Shown one piece after another: positions 22,985 through 31,151 of a stretch of DNA of 36,155 nt (position 1 is the stretch's first letter; each line of letters opens with the position of its first letter). The notes under the pieces are model-generated. The model was given only the letters and a program-made list of their open reading frames with translations, was not told the DNA's origin and did no database searches. Origin of the DNA: Bradyrhizobium sp. (GTDB lineage Bacteria > Pseudomonadota > Alphaproteobacteria > Rhizobiales > Xanthobacteraceae); assembly GCF_004799405.1 (NCBI RefSeq), contig NZ_SSMW01000082.1, positions 1 through 36,155 of the forward strand, written 5' to 3'. A program made the position numbers and the translations under genes.

Positions 22985-23711
22985 CAAGATGCGGTCTGAT
23001 CGTTCGGGGTCCGATGAGATGCCTAGACGGGTCATCGCGGCGGCAGTGCACGGACGCGCGGATGTGACGGCCGACCCCACATTTGAAGCCGAATTTGCCC
23101 GGGATATGAAGCTCCATTGTGCACCTGAGGAGATCCTGTCGCTGTTTCGACGCTTCTCCCGGGGCGACGACTATATCGATGCTTTGGTCCGACGAATCTG
23201 TATCCGGGCACTCGCCCGGCGTTGCGGCAGCAATCTAAGAATATCTCCGGGCGTCAGCTTTCGCCACATCGAAACCTTCGATATCGGTAACGGCGTCATG
23301 ATCGGTGAGCAGGCGGTCATCCACGGCCGCATCGACGGCAGCTGCGCAATCGGCAACAAGGCATGGATCGGGCCGCAATGCTTTCTCGATGCGCGCGATC
23401 TCGTCATCGGCAACAATGTCGGCTTGGGGCCAGGCGCCAGGATTCTCGGTTCGATGCACACCGGGTTGCCGATCGATGTTCCGATCATTGCGACGGACCT
23501 CCGCATTGCCACTGTGCGTATCGACGACGATGCAGATATCGGAATGGGCGCGATTCTGCTTCCCGGGACCACTGTCGGGCGCGGCGCCATCGTCGGTGCG
23601 GGTGCCGTGGTGACGCACGACGTCCCGCCTTACGCCAAGGTTGCCGGCAGCCCGGCACGATTGATCGGTTATCGCACCGATCAAGCGCAAGGACGCGGGG
23701 GACCGGCATGA
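22977..23711 (+). CDS. Left-handed beta-helix acyltransferase (LbH family)
   Basis: A 244-residue protein with about 100 N-terminal residues (helical, charged) and then hexapeptide repeats: DIGNGVMIGEQAVI, AIGNKAWIGPQCFL, LVIGNNVGLGPGARI, and the terminal ADIGMGAILLPGTTVGRG followed by AVVTHDVPPYAKVAGSPARL, the signature ending of WbbJ/maltose O-acetyltransferase-like enzymes. ATG at 22977 has GGAGGAAG 4-10 bases upstream. It would acetylate (O- or N-) a sugar or nucleotide sugar, and the separate WbpD-like enzyme may do a different position. It overlaps both neighbours, so is translationally coupled. Confidence 0.83.
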   Translation: MADKMRSDRSGSDEMPRRVIAAAVHGRADVTADPTFEAEFARDMKLHCAPEEILSLFRRFSRGDDYIDALVRRICIRALARRCGSNLRISPGVSFRHIETFDIGNGVMIGEQAVIHGRIDGSCAIGNKAWIGPQCFLDARDLVIGNNVGLGPGARILGSMHTGLPIDVPIIATDLRIATVRIDDDADIGMGAILLPGTTVGRGAIVGAGAVVTHDVPPYAKVAGSPARLIGYRTDQAQGRGGPA

Positions 23712-24715
23712 CCGCCGGTTTCCACAGTCTGCGCGGCCGCAGGATCCTGGTTACGGGCGGCGCGGGATTCGTCGGCAGCGCGACGGTGGCGCGGCTCGTT
23801 GCCGATGGCTGCAGCGATATCCTTGTGGTTGACGACATGGTTCGTGGCCGCCCGGAGAATCTCCATCTTCCTTCTGGCGCGGCGCAGCTCCGCTTAATCG
23901 TCGGCGACATCCGCGACCAGAAGCTGATGCGCGACCTCGTCCCCGGAGTAGACACGGTGATTCACCTGGCAGCGTTGCGCATCACCCAATGCGCCGCCGA
24001 GCCGCGCCGGGCGATGGAGGTCATGATCGACGCTACCTACGACCTTCTTGAGCTCTGCGCCAGGACCAGGGTTCGCAAAGTCGTGATGGCTTCATCAGCG
24101 TCGATCTATGGGATGGCGGCGAGGTTTCCCACGCCGGAGGATCACCATCCCTACGCCAACCGCACGCTTTATGGCGCGGCCAAAGCTTTCGGTGAAGCGC
24201 TGCTCCGCAGCTTCAACGAGATGTATGGGCTCGACTACGTCGCCTTGCGCTACTTCAACGCTTATGGTCCGCGCATGGACGTTCACGGCAAGTATACCGA
24301 GGTGCTGGTCAGGTGGATGGAACGGATCGAGGCTGGACTCCCGCCGATCATCTTCGGCGATGGCTCTCAGACCATGGACCTAATCTATGTCGATGACATC
24401 GCGCGCGCCAATGTCCTCGCGGCTACGTCTGCGGCCAGCGACACTGTCCTCAATATCGGCAGCGGTGGGGAACTCTGTCTCCGGAAACTCGCGGAGAAGC
24501 TGGCCGTCGCGATGGGCCGACCGGACCTGAAGCCGGTCCACGAGGGAGAAAGACGGGTCGAAGCGGTGCGACGGCGTGTCGCCGACACATCGGCCGCGTC
24601 GCGCGTTCTTGGATTCACCCCGGAGGTGCCATTGGATGAAGGTTTGACCCGACTGATCTCCTGGTGGCGCTGCCAGCGCGACGGCGCACAAGCGACGGCG
24701 GAGCCCGCGGCTTGA
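23708..24715 (+). CDS. NAD-dependent sugar-nucleotide epimerase/dehydratase
   Basis: A 335-residue extended-SDR enzyme. The Rossmann motif is VTGGAGFVGSATV (residues 15-27), the catalytic Ser/Tyr/Lys are in SSASIYG and YGAAK, and RYFNAYGPRMD is the standard extended-SDR motif. YTEVLVRWMERI and FGDGSQTMDLIYVDDIARAN are as in UDP-glucose 4-epimerase-like enzymes. It would change C4 or C5 configuration, or dehydrate, a UDP- or GDP-sugar. ATG overlaps the preceding stop (ATGA) and its stop overlaps the aminotransferase TTG start. Confidence 0.9.
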   Translation: MTAGFHSLRGRRILVTGGAGFVGSATVARLVADGCSDILVVDDMVRGRPENLHLPSGAAQLRLIVGDIRDQKLMRDLVPGVDTVIHLAALRITQCAAEPRRAMEVMIDATYDLLELCARTRVRKVVMASSASIYGMAARFPTPEDHHPYANRTLYGAAKAFGEALLRSFNEMYGLDYVALRYFNAYGPRMDVHGKYTEVLVRWMERIEAGLPPIIFGDGSQTMDLIYVDDIARANVLAATSAASDTVLNIGSGGELCLRKLAEKLAVAMGRPDLKPVHEGERRVEAVRRRVADTSAASRVLGFTPEVPLDEGLTRLISWWRCQRDGAQATAEPAA

Positions 24716-25869
24716 TTCCGATTACGATCCCGGTACTCGAGGAAAGCGAAGCGCAGGCTGCTGCGGCTGTTGTGATGTCCGGCTGGCTGAGCCAGGGTGT
24801 CGTTGTCGCCGAATTCGAAGCAGAATTTTCGCGAATTGTCGGAGCGCCCCATGCTTGCGCCGTGTCGAACTGCAGCTCGGCACTGCATTTGGCGCTTCTG
24901 ACGGCAGGGATTCGGCCCGGCGACGAGGTGATCACGGTGAGCCACAGTTTCATCGCAGCCGCCAATGCGGTGAGGCAATGCGGCGCGACGCCGATCTTCG
25001 TTGATGTCGACCCCGCTATGTTCAATATGGACACAGGGCTGATCGCAGCGGCGGTGTCACCGCGAACGCGGGCCATTCTCTGCGTTCATCAGATCGGCAT
25101 GCCGTGTGATCTGGCCCGTATCGTGCCAATCGCGCGGAAGCATGGATTGATTGTGATCGAAGACGCAGCGTGCGCTGCGGGCTCGGAGATCGAGTGGGAT
25201 GGCAAATTTCAGCCAATCGGGACGCCCCACGCAGATGTCGCTTGTTTTTCGTTTCACCCGCGCAAAGTGATCACGACCGGAGAAGGCGGCATGCTGACCA
25301 CCCAGCGCGCGGACTGGGACCGAAACTTCCGCATGCTGCGTCAGCACGGTATGAGCGTTGGCACCTTTGAGCGGCACCGATCCAGCAGTGTGGTGTTCGA
25401 GACTTACAAGCAAGCAGGCTTCAATTATCGCATGACCGACATCCAGGCGGCAGTCGGCCTTCAGCAGCTTCGGCGGCTACCCGAACTTGTCCGGCGGCGG
25501 CGGACCTTGGCGAAAGCGTACGGTCAGATGCTCGCCGATATTCCCGAGGTTACCCCGCCGGTTGAACCGATTTGGGCGCGCTCCAATTGGCAGAGCTATT
25601 GCATCCGATTGCCGGAGTGGGCCGACCAGTTGGGTGTCATGCAGACGATGCTTGACCGCGGTGTCGCGACGCGCCGAGGCATTATGTGCGCCCACCTCGA
25701 AGCGGCGTATCGTGACAATCAGGTGCGCTTTCCGCTTCCTCATTCGGAGGCCGCACACCAACATTGCATCCTGCTGCCGCTGTTTCCTCAGATGACTGAT
25801 GTCATGCAAGAGGAGGTGATTGCTGCACTCCGAGGCGCGCTGGTCGGGCAAGATCGCGCCGGCCATTGA
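24712..25869 (+). CDS. DegT/DnrJ/EryC1-family sugar aminotransferase
   Basis: A 385-residue PLP enzyme. The Schiff-base lysine is in FSFHPRKVITTGEGGM, the usual motif of the family; SGWLSQGVVVAEFEAEF, NCSSALHLAL, GDEVITVSHSF and VIEDAACAAGSE are all characteristic. FNYRMTDIQAAVGL is the conserved substrate-binding segment. It would transfer an amino group from glutamate to a 3-keto or 4-keto nucleotide sugar. Start TTG at 24712 overlaps the epimerase stop (TTGA) with GGCGGAG upstream; an open frame upstream is in the wrong context. With the oxidoreductase and acetyltransferase it fits a diamino- or acetamido-sugar pathway. Confidence 0.9.
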   Translation: MIPITIPVLEESEAQAAAAVVMSGWLSQGVVVAEFEAEFSRIVGAPHACAVSNCSSALHLALLTAGIRPGDEVITVSHSFIAAANAVRQCGATPIFVDVDPAMFNMDTGLIAAAVSPRTRAILCVHQIGMPCDLARIVPIARKHGLIVIEDAACAAGSEIEWDGKFQPIGTPHADVACFSFHPRKVITTGEGGMLTTQRADWDRNFRMLRQHGMSVGTFERHRSSSVVFETYKQAGFNYRMTDIQAAVGLQQLRRLPELVRRRRTLAKAYGQMLADIPEVTPPVEPIWARSNWQSYCIRLPEWADQLGVMQTMLDRGVATRRGIMCAHLEAAYRDNQVRFPLPHSEAAHQHCILLPLFPQMTDVMQEEVIAALRGALVGQDRAGH

Positions 25870-25929
25870 CCTCGATGCAGAAGATGCGATCGCGGCCGTA
25901 GCGCTCGTTTGATCAATGAATGAAATGCT

Positions 25930-26907
25930 TCAATAGCGTGGACAGACCCCGGCAAGGATACGTCCGGCTCGACGCCAAAACCACCTCGCAACTCGTAACC
26001 ACCACCGGCTGTTCAGGAATATTGCGGGCGCGACCCGAAATGCCAACTGCAGCAGTTCAAACGATGAATAAAGGCGCTTTTTCCGAAACTGCTCTCTTGC
26101 TTCATCAATGATCTGATCGGCCAGTTGATAGTTAGCGCTCGTCCTAAGCTGCTCCCCATCATTTAAATCGTGGTCGTGTTCAGCGAAGAAGATCTGGAAA
26201 GCTTGATAACGCTGGGTGAAATCCCGGATCATCAACCCGTCAGCTGCATACAGCATGCACATATTGCTGTCGTGCATACGCCGAAATCCCTGGATATTAT
26301 ATATCTCGCCGACATCGCCATACATAGCGCAGCGCAGCCACATTTCGAGGTCGCCGGCGTGCGGCAACGCATGTTTGTAGAGCCCCACTTTCTTTTGCAC
26401 GCTGGTCCGGACAACGGCCGTGGCCGTCGTCACCGGATTGACCGGATTGGCGCAGATATTCGCAATGAATTGCGGTCCCGGCACGATCCGTGGCGGGGTC
26501 GAGGCAACGTCTGTCTTGATCGGCGGCACCCCTCCCCAAAAGGTGATGGCGCGTCCATGGACGAAGGCCACGCCGGGATTGGCATCCAGAAGATCGGCGG
26601 CACGTTTCAACGCTCCCGGAGCCAGGAGGTCGTCGGCCGAGAGCAGAAGAAAGTAGGTCTGCCGAGCCCATGCAATGCCTTCGTTGTAGGTCTTGATATG
26701 GCCTTTGTTATCCGCGTGAATGCTCAACTCAACGCGGGAATCACGAGCGGCAAGATCCCGCGCAACCTCGACAGATCCGTCTGACGATGCGTCATCAATG
26801 ATGAGAATACGAATCAGACATCCATCCTGACCGAGGATGCTGTCCACACATTCCCTCAGGTACCTGCTGTAGTTGTAGCAAGGAACGACGATATCGATCG
26901 ATTGCAT
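25930..26907 (-). CDS. Family 2 glycosyltransferase
   Basis: A 325-residue GT-A enzyme. It begins SIDIVVPCYNYSRYLRECVD, then ILIIDDASSDGS, NKGHIKTYNEGI and the DxD region FLLLSADDLLAPGALKRA. The C-terminal third carries Arg/Lys-rich amphipathic segments. ATG at 26907 is chosen because the GT2 fold starts there; the upstream open frame is basic and unlike a protein. GGAGAAG lies about 12 bases upstream. It is transcribed toward the sugar-nucleotide cluster and away from the GT34-like gene. Donor and acceptor unknown. Confidence 0.87.
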   Translation of the reverse strand: MQSIDIVVPCYNYSRYLRECVDSILGQDGCLIRILIIDDASSDGSVEVARDLAARDSRVELSIHADNKGHIKTYNEGIAWARQTYFLLLSADDLLAPGALKRAADLLDANPGVAFVHGRAITFWGGVPPIKTDVASTPPRIVPGPQFIANICANPVNPVTTATAVVRTSVQKKVGLYKHALPHAGDLEMWLRCAMYGDVGEIYNIQGFRRMHDSNMCMLYAADGLMIRDFTQRYQAFQIFFAEHDHDLNDGEQLRTSANYQLADQIIDEAREQFRKKRLYSSFELLQLAFRVAPAIFLNSRWWLRVARWFWRRAGRILAGVCPRY

Positions 26908-27104
26908 CAAATCGGTGCTTCTCCGAGAGGAGGTTGCGTCAATCTTTACTACCAGTATTCCTACGCCAAAAACCCGTCCAAGGGTTCTAGTGTTTCCATA
27001 AAGGCGACTTAGCGGGGTGTCAGCGGGACTCCTGGCGACCTTTTGACAACCTAACGACCGACCGGTTAGCGTGCTGTGCAATATTACTTTGCGGGTTCTT
27101 CGAA

Positions 27105-28124
27105 ATGTCGATCTATTTGACGGTGATTGTTGCGGTTTCTGCGGGGCTCGCCGCTGTAGCGGCGACATTGATCGGCGTGCGATCTCTCCGTCGCGTAATC
27201 CGGGCGTTACGCGGATTCCTTGAAATGCAACGTGCTCTTCTGGCAGCGCAGCGTGGCATACTCGGAGCACAGCGTAGCATGGCCGCAAGTTTGAGGCTGC
27301 AAGATTTCTATAACAAGCCGGTGGTCAAAGAGCATATTGCGGCGCTCCGAAGTGACACCGGCTCGTCATCCGGCAGAAGAACGGTGTTGAGTTATCCCAC
27401 GTCTCGGGCGGTCAGACTGATTTCACCCCGCTTTGTCGGACCCGAGACCGACCTGACTGTCATCTGTACCATCGCGATCGGCGATCAGTATCGGGATAGC
27501 GTGCTACCATGCATACAGAGCCAGATCGACTTTGCAGCGCTGCACGGATTTGCGTTTTGCATTTTGGACGATGCGCCGGAACGCGTCGCACGGGCAACGC
27601 CCTGGATGAGAATTCCGCTGATTACCAAACTGCTTTTGCAAGGATACGACAGGATCTTGTACATCGACGCGGACGCAATGATCACGAACAAGAATTTTGA
27701 CGTCCTTCGACTTTTTTCCCGGCTCGAAAACGAAAAAAAATCGATTTTGCTCACAGAAGACGAATCCGGCGTCAACGCTGGGGTAATGTTCATTCGCAAC
27801 GCCGAGGCGGCACTTCGTGTGTTCGACCTGATCTGGTTAAACAACACCGATGTTCATCACGCATTATTGGAGCAAAATTCTCTTGCCGTTTTGCTGGACG
27901 CATCGAATGAGATCAGTTCCACCTTCCTGTTCGAGGAGGATCCAAAGACATTTAACAGTTTTCCAATCGAGAGAGGTCAGTTCCATCCGACGCAACCGCG
28001 TCAGATTTGGTCCCACGGCGATTTCATATGCCATTTCTCCGGAATCCGAACGCCGCATCTGGAGCGATACATTGCCGATTACGCAAGTCGTTGCGAACAG
28101 TTCCAGGAACATCGGAAAACGTGA
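27105..28124 (+). CDS. GMA12/MNN10-like (GT34) glycosyltransferase with N-terminal anchor
   Basis: A 339-residue protein with a membrane segment at about residues 5-24 and an Ala/Gln/Arg-rich helical stalk (about 30-65), then a GT34-like domain: TDLTVICTIAIGDQYRDS, FAALHGFAFCILDD, RIPLITKLLLQGYDRILYI, DADAMITNKNFDVLRLF (188-204) and GDFICHFSGIR near the end. The last motif contains the HFSG signature seen in GMA12/MNN10 proteins. In fungi these add alpha-1,2-galactose or alpha-1,6-mannose. The topology (short N-terminal anchor, stalk, catalytic domain) mimics Golgi type II enzymes; here the catalytic domain should face the periplasm or cytosol, depending on the anchor, which I cannot decide. 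Local GC is lower than its neighbours. Confidence 0.78.
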   Translation: MSIYLTVIVAVSAGLAAVAATLIGVRSLRRVIRALRGFLEMQRALLAAQRGILGAQRSMAASLRLQDFYNKPVVKEHIAALRSDTGSSSGRRTVLSYPTSRAVRLISPRFVGPETDLTVICTIAIGDQYRDSVLPCIQSQIDFAALHGFAFCILDDAPERVARATPWMRIPLITKLLLQGYDRILYIDADAMITNKNFDVLRLFSRLENEKKSILLTEDESGVNAGVMFIRNAEAALRVFDLIWLNNTDVHHALLEQNSLAVLLDASNEISSTFLFEEDPKTFNSFPIERGQFHPTQPRQIWSHGDFICHFSGIRTPHLERYIADYASRCEQFQEHRKT

Positions 28125-28182
28125 CTACCACCTCTTGCACGTAGATCGACGCGGAGTGATGTGTCCCGCGGTCGCACTAACG

Positions 28183-28410
28183 TCAATCGATCCAACAAGC
28201 CGCGTAACCGAATTGCAAGACTAGCGTGATGTCCTTGATTTCGACCGCCGTAACCTGGGTACCCCATGGTTCCCTGTGCAGGTCGATCACGTTCTTGATC
28301 TGATCATTAATGCTCGCGGTATCCGAGAGCAACTGATCAAGGCTGAACCGGCCTGCCACGTTGCGCACGGTGGTCTGGCTTCTGCTTTGCACTCGAAAGC
28401 AGACATGCAC
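28183..28410 (-). pseudogene. SPFH/slipin (stomatin-like) fragment
   Basis: The minus-strand frame reads SQTTVRNVAGRFSLDQLL, then REPWGTQVTAVEIKDITL, the core of SPFH/band-7 proteins of the slipin group, which normally read RSVVGQ...LDELLS and EPWGIKV...VEIKDV. Only about 65 residues remain of a protein usually near 250-300, and similarity stops after VEIKDITL, where the frame runs into unrelated sequence. It sits directly next to a dispersed repeat, so it was probably cut by recombination. Not functional. Confidence 0.75.
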
Positions 28411-28455
28411 CGGCGCGTTTCAGATTCCGACTCCGTTGCCTCAGATTAAATGGTA

Positions 28456-28579
28456 CTGCCGCCCACAGCACGCAGTGGTGATCGCACCCGGTCTGGCTGG
28501 CGACGCAGTGCTGATCGCACCCGTCTCCACGCAAATTCCCTGCTATCAGGGAATTTAACAGGGAATTTTGCGATTTTAG
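28456..28579 (+). repeat. Dispersed repeat, left copy
   Basis: Two consecutive modules, each with CGCAGTGSTGATCGCACCC, are followed by ATTCCCTG-CTAT-CAGGGAAT (28535-28554, an 8-bp perfect stem) and AATTTAACAGGGAATTTTGCG. The first 34 bases recur at 35849-35882 and bases 28494-28579 recur at 36066-36153, all in the same orientation. Confidence 0.85.
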
Positions 28580-28765
28580 GGCTCCGGGAGCCTATTCCGT
28601 GGCTAGAAACCAGTGCGCTGCAGCGACTTCTTGCGCAATTCCCTAAGCAAATTAACAGGGAAAGCTTTTCAAAGAACAGGGAAGAAATTAGCTGAATCAG
28701 GGAATTGTTCAGCAAGATAGGGGCGTGGTCCAAATTGGCGCCCGGTCTGGCGAACCTTTGCTACT

Positions 28766-29932
28766 CTAAAGAAACACCTCGGGCGGCACGCCGAGCAGGA
28801 CCTGCCCGACCGACTCGAAATGGGCGCCGCGTGCCTGGATCTGCTGAGAGAGCGTGTGCATGTCGCGGAAGCGGCGCTCGAACGGGCTGCTCGGGAAGAT
28901 CGCGTCGACGCCCGCTCCCTTGTAGGCGAAGTCTGCTACCTCGGCCGCACCTTGGATTGCGTTGGTGCAGGCGAGCCGCACGCGGGCCCGATCGGCTACG
29001 TCGATCGGCGCCACGTCGTCGGCATGCGCGTAGATCGTGGTGAGCGTCTCGATCAGATAAGCGCGTGCCGCGCCGAGCCGAGCCTCGGCGCGCGCCACGT
29101 CGGCCTGCACGACCGTGTTGTCGGCGAGCCGGGCGAGACCGCGCGGCGACTTGCGGGACGCCAACGCGACGAACTCGGACAGCATTGCGCGCGCGATGCC
29201 AAACGCCACTGCGGCGACCCCGGTCGCATAGAGGCCCTGCATGGTAAAGGCATACAGCGGGCCGCGCTCGCGGCGCAGCGTCGGATCCTCGCGGGTGCTG
29301 CTGAACGCCTCGGACACAAACACGTCGTTGGCGCAATAGGAGTCCGACGCCGTACCGCGCAGCCCGATCGTCTGCCAGGTGTCGAGCAGGGTGACCTCGC
29401 TCGCCGGAAACAGCAGCGTGCGGACCGTGGGCTGGCCGAAGCGGTTGAGCCGCAGCGCGCCGTCGGCTTCGACCACATGGCAGTGCGCGCCCATCCACCG
29501 GGCCTGCCGGCAGCCGCTGCCAAAATCCCACCTGCCGGTCAGGCGATAGCCTCCGTCAACCGCTGTCGCGCGCGAAGCGTTTGGCGGTCCCCAGGCCACG
29601 ACGCTGCGCGGATCGGCGAAGACGGCGTGATTGACCGCAGGCTCCAGATAGGCGGCGATCAGGGAGGCGCTGTTGAGGGCGAACGTGTTCCACGCGATCG
29701 AGGCGTCGTGCCGGGCGAGTTCTTCGATCGCCGCTACATAGAGCGCGGGCTCCGTCTCGTCGCCGCCCGCCGAGCGCGGCAGCAGCATGCGGAACAGTCG
29801 CGAGTCATGGAGCCGCGCCAGCAGCGCCTCGGGGATGCGCCGCGTGCGCTCGATCTCGTCGGCTGAGGCCGCGATCTCCGCCCCGAGCTCGCGGGCGCGG
29901 GCGACCGGGTCCCGACTGGTCTGGACGTCCAT
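28766..29932 (-). CDS. Acyl-CoA dehydrogenase-family flavoprotein
   Basis: A 388-residue protein of the acyl-CoA dehydrogenase superfamily. The N-terminal helical domain has RIPEALLARLHDSRLFRMLL, the middle barrel RLTGRWDFGSGC and GLRGTASDSYCANDVFVSEA, and the C-terminal helical domain ALYATGVAAVAFGIARAML-like and EVADFAYKGAGVDAIF. The WDFGSGC and GTASDSY signatures are those of flavin-dependent monooxygenases of this fold (HsaA, DszC, IndA-like), rather than of beta-oxidation enzymes; the catalytic glutamate of the latter is not evident. ATG follows GAGGTG. It lies 94 bases after the LVIVD gene in the same direction, probably one operon. Substrate not known. Confidence 0.85.
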   Translation of the reverse strand: MDVQTSRDPVARARELGAEIAASADEIERTRRIPEALLARLHDSRLFRMLLPRSAGGDETEPALYVAAIEELARHDASIAWNTFALNSASLIAAYLEPAVNHAVFADPRSVVAWGPPNASRATAVDGGYRLTGRWDFGSGCRQARWMGAHCHVVEADGALRLNRFGQPTVRTLLFPASEVTLLDTWQTIGLRGTASDSYCANDVFVSEAFSSTREDPTLRRERGPLYAFTMQGLYATGVAAVAFGIARAMLSEFVALASRKSPRGLARLADNTVVQADVARAEARLGAARAYLIETLTTIYAHADDVAPIDVADRARVRLACTNAIQGAAEVADFAYKGAGVDAIFPSSPFERRFRDMHTLSQQIQARGAHFESVGQVLLGVPPEVFL

Positions 29933-30026
29933 GCGTCACCTCACTGGCAGGCCATTGCTGCCGACCGCCCGGGCGCTGTCAACTGTCTCATCGGCGGAGA
30001 GCTGGTTCAACATGGCGGCACGCGCT

Positions 30027-31151
30027 CTAGCAGCGCTCGAGAATGGTCAACCCGCGCAACCGGTCGAGCAAATAAAAGAGACCGCGGTCGTCGGTCGTGA
30101 CGTCGTTGCTCTGGACCCGCTGCGAGCCCTCCGGAACGTCGGGCAGAAAATGGCCGACCTCCCGCGGCCGGCGCGGGTCAGCAATGTCGATGAGGCGCAG
30201 CCCGTGGGCGAACCATGCGGCCGGGATCTCGGTTCCGGTCACCTTTTCGCTCGGCTGATGGCAGGCTGTGAACTCCGGTTGCGGCGTGCCGTCGTCAAGG
30301 CCGTCGACCTGGAAGCTCGCGAACGGCATCGGGTACCGCTCGTCCGTGATGTCGACGAGCCACAGGCAGGCGGGTGGTCCGGGTGCAACGCGCGCCACGT
30401 CCTCATCCGCGACCAGCATGACGCGCCGCCCATGCAGCGGGAAGGGCAGCGGCAAGGTCGTATGCGTCGGACAGGCGAATGGCGGGCTCCAGTCGAGCGA
30501 AGAGACGAGGCGTGGCTTTCCCAGGTCGGCGATGTCGAGGATGACGAAGCCGCCGTGCCAATAGCTGGTATAGAGCCGGTCGCCCTGGCGCAGCGGATGA
30601 TGGCAGCGGTGTGCCGTACCCTGCCAGCTCGGCTCCTCGCCGCCGGCGGTCCATTGTCCGGGCATCCACCAGCGGCCGACCTCGCGCGGGTACGCCGGGT
30701 CGCCGAGGTCGAGGATCATTACGATGTTGCCGCGATAGCCCTCCACCGTCGGCGAAATGTAGGCGTGGCGCCCGTCGAAATCGAAGCGATGAACGCCCAT
30801 GCCTTCGGTCTCCCAGCGGGTGATTTCGCGCGGGCTCGCGGGCTTCGTCACGTCATGGATACCGAGCCCACCGCGAAAATCTTCGGGCGGCGCATTCTTG
30901 TCGGCGTTATTGCGCTCGCGATTGATCAGCATCAGCCCATTGTCCACGCGCACCTTGTGCGAATGGGTGCCGGGCGGCATCTCGAGCCGTGCCAGCAGAC
31001 GCGGATGCGCGGGGTCGGCGATGTCGACGATTGAGGTGCCGGCAGGCGCACGCATGTGGCCGATGAATGCGATCGTGCCCGCAACGACGATCTGGCCGCC
31101 GCCCGGGCAATCAAAATATCCGACCTGACGCAAGCCCTTCGCAGAACTCAT
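30027..31151 (-). CDS. LVIVD-repeat beta-propeller protein
   Basis: A 374-residue protein built from repeated blades with the LVIVD-type core: TSIVDIADPAHPRLLARL, GLGIHDVTKPASPREITRW, VMILDLGDPAYPREVGRW, FVILDIADLGKPRLVSSL, LRLIDIADPRRPREVGHF. Each shows the D-I-x-D/P pattern and a following P-R-x-V. It has no signal peptide as I place the start, at ATG 31151 with GAGG 6-9 bases upstream; the frame also opens at 31181. The fold usually mediates binding; metal-binding His/Glu residues (HSHKV, HRCHHP) are present, so an enzyme or metal site is possible. It precedes the flavoprotein gene in the same operon. Confidence 0.85.
   Translation of the reverse strand: MSSAKGLRQVGYFDCPGGGQIVVAGTIAFIGHMRAPAGTSIVDIADPAHPRLLARLEMPPGTHSHKVRVDNGLMLINRERNNADKNAPPEDFRGGLGIHDVTKPASPREITRWETEGMGVHRFDFDGRHAYISPTVEGYRGNIVMILDLGDPAYPREVGRWWMPGQWTAGGEEPSWQGTAHRCHHPLRQGDRLYTSYWHGGFVILDIADLGKPRLVSSLDWSPPFACPTHTTLPLPFPLHGRRVMLVADEDVARVAPGPPACLWLVDITDERYPMPFASFQVDGLDDGTPQPEFTACHQPSEKVTGTEIPAAWFAHGLRLIDIADPRRPREVGHFLPDVPEGSQRVQSNDVTTDDRGLFYLLDRLRGLTILERC

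Larger units (their letters stand above)
28125..28765. other. Repeat-bearing region with a gene fragment
   Basis: This 640-base stretch holds the slipin fragment, then from about 28456 the left copy of the dispersed repeat, followed by about 190 bases in which the motif ACAGGGAA or CAGGGAATT recurs several times (28547, 28559, 28656, 28678, 28699 approximately). No gene beyond the fragment is supported. Confidence 0.6.

Noticed and set aside
28530..28560. Possible CRISPR-like repeats in the AGGGAATT-rich stretch
   Set aside because: Spacing is irregular and repeats are too short and variable; no spacers of uniform length and no cas genes.
28820..29866. 348-codon plus-strand frame opposite the acyl-CoA dehydrogenase
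   Set aside because: Antisense shadow; the flavoprotein on the other strand is clearly real.
29787..31034. 415-codon plus-strand frame opposite the LVIVD gene
   Set aside because: Antisense shadow with no motif; repeated LVIVD blades are unmistakable on the minus strand.
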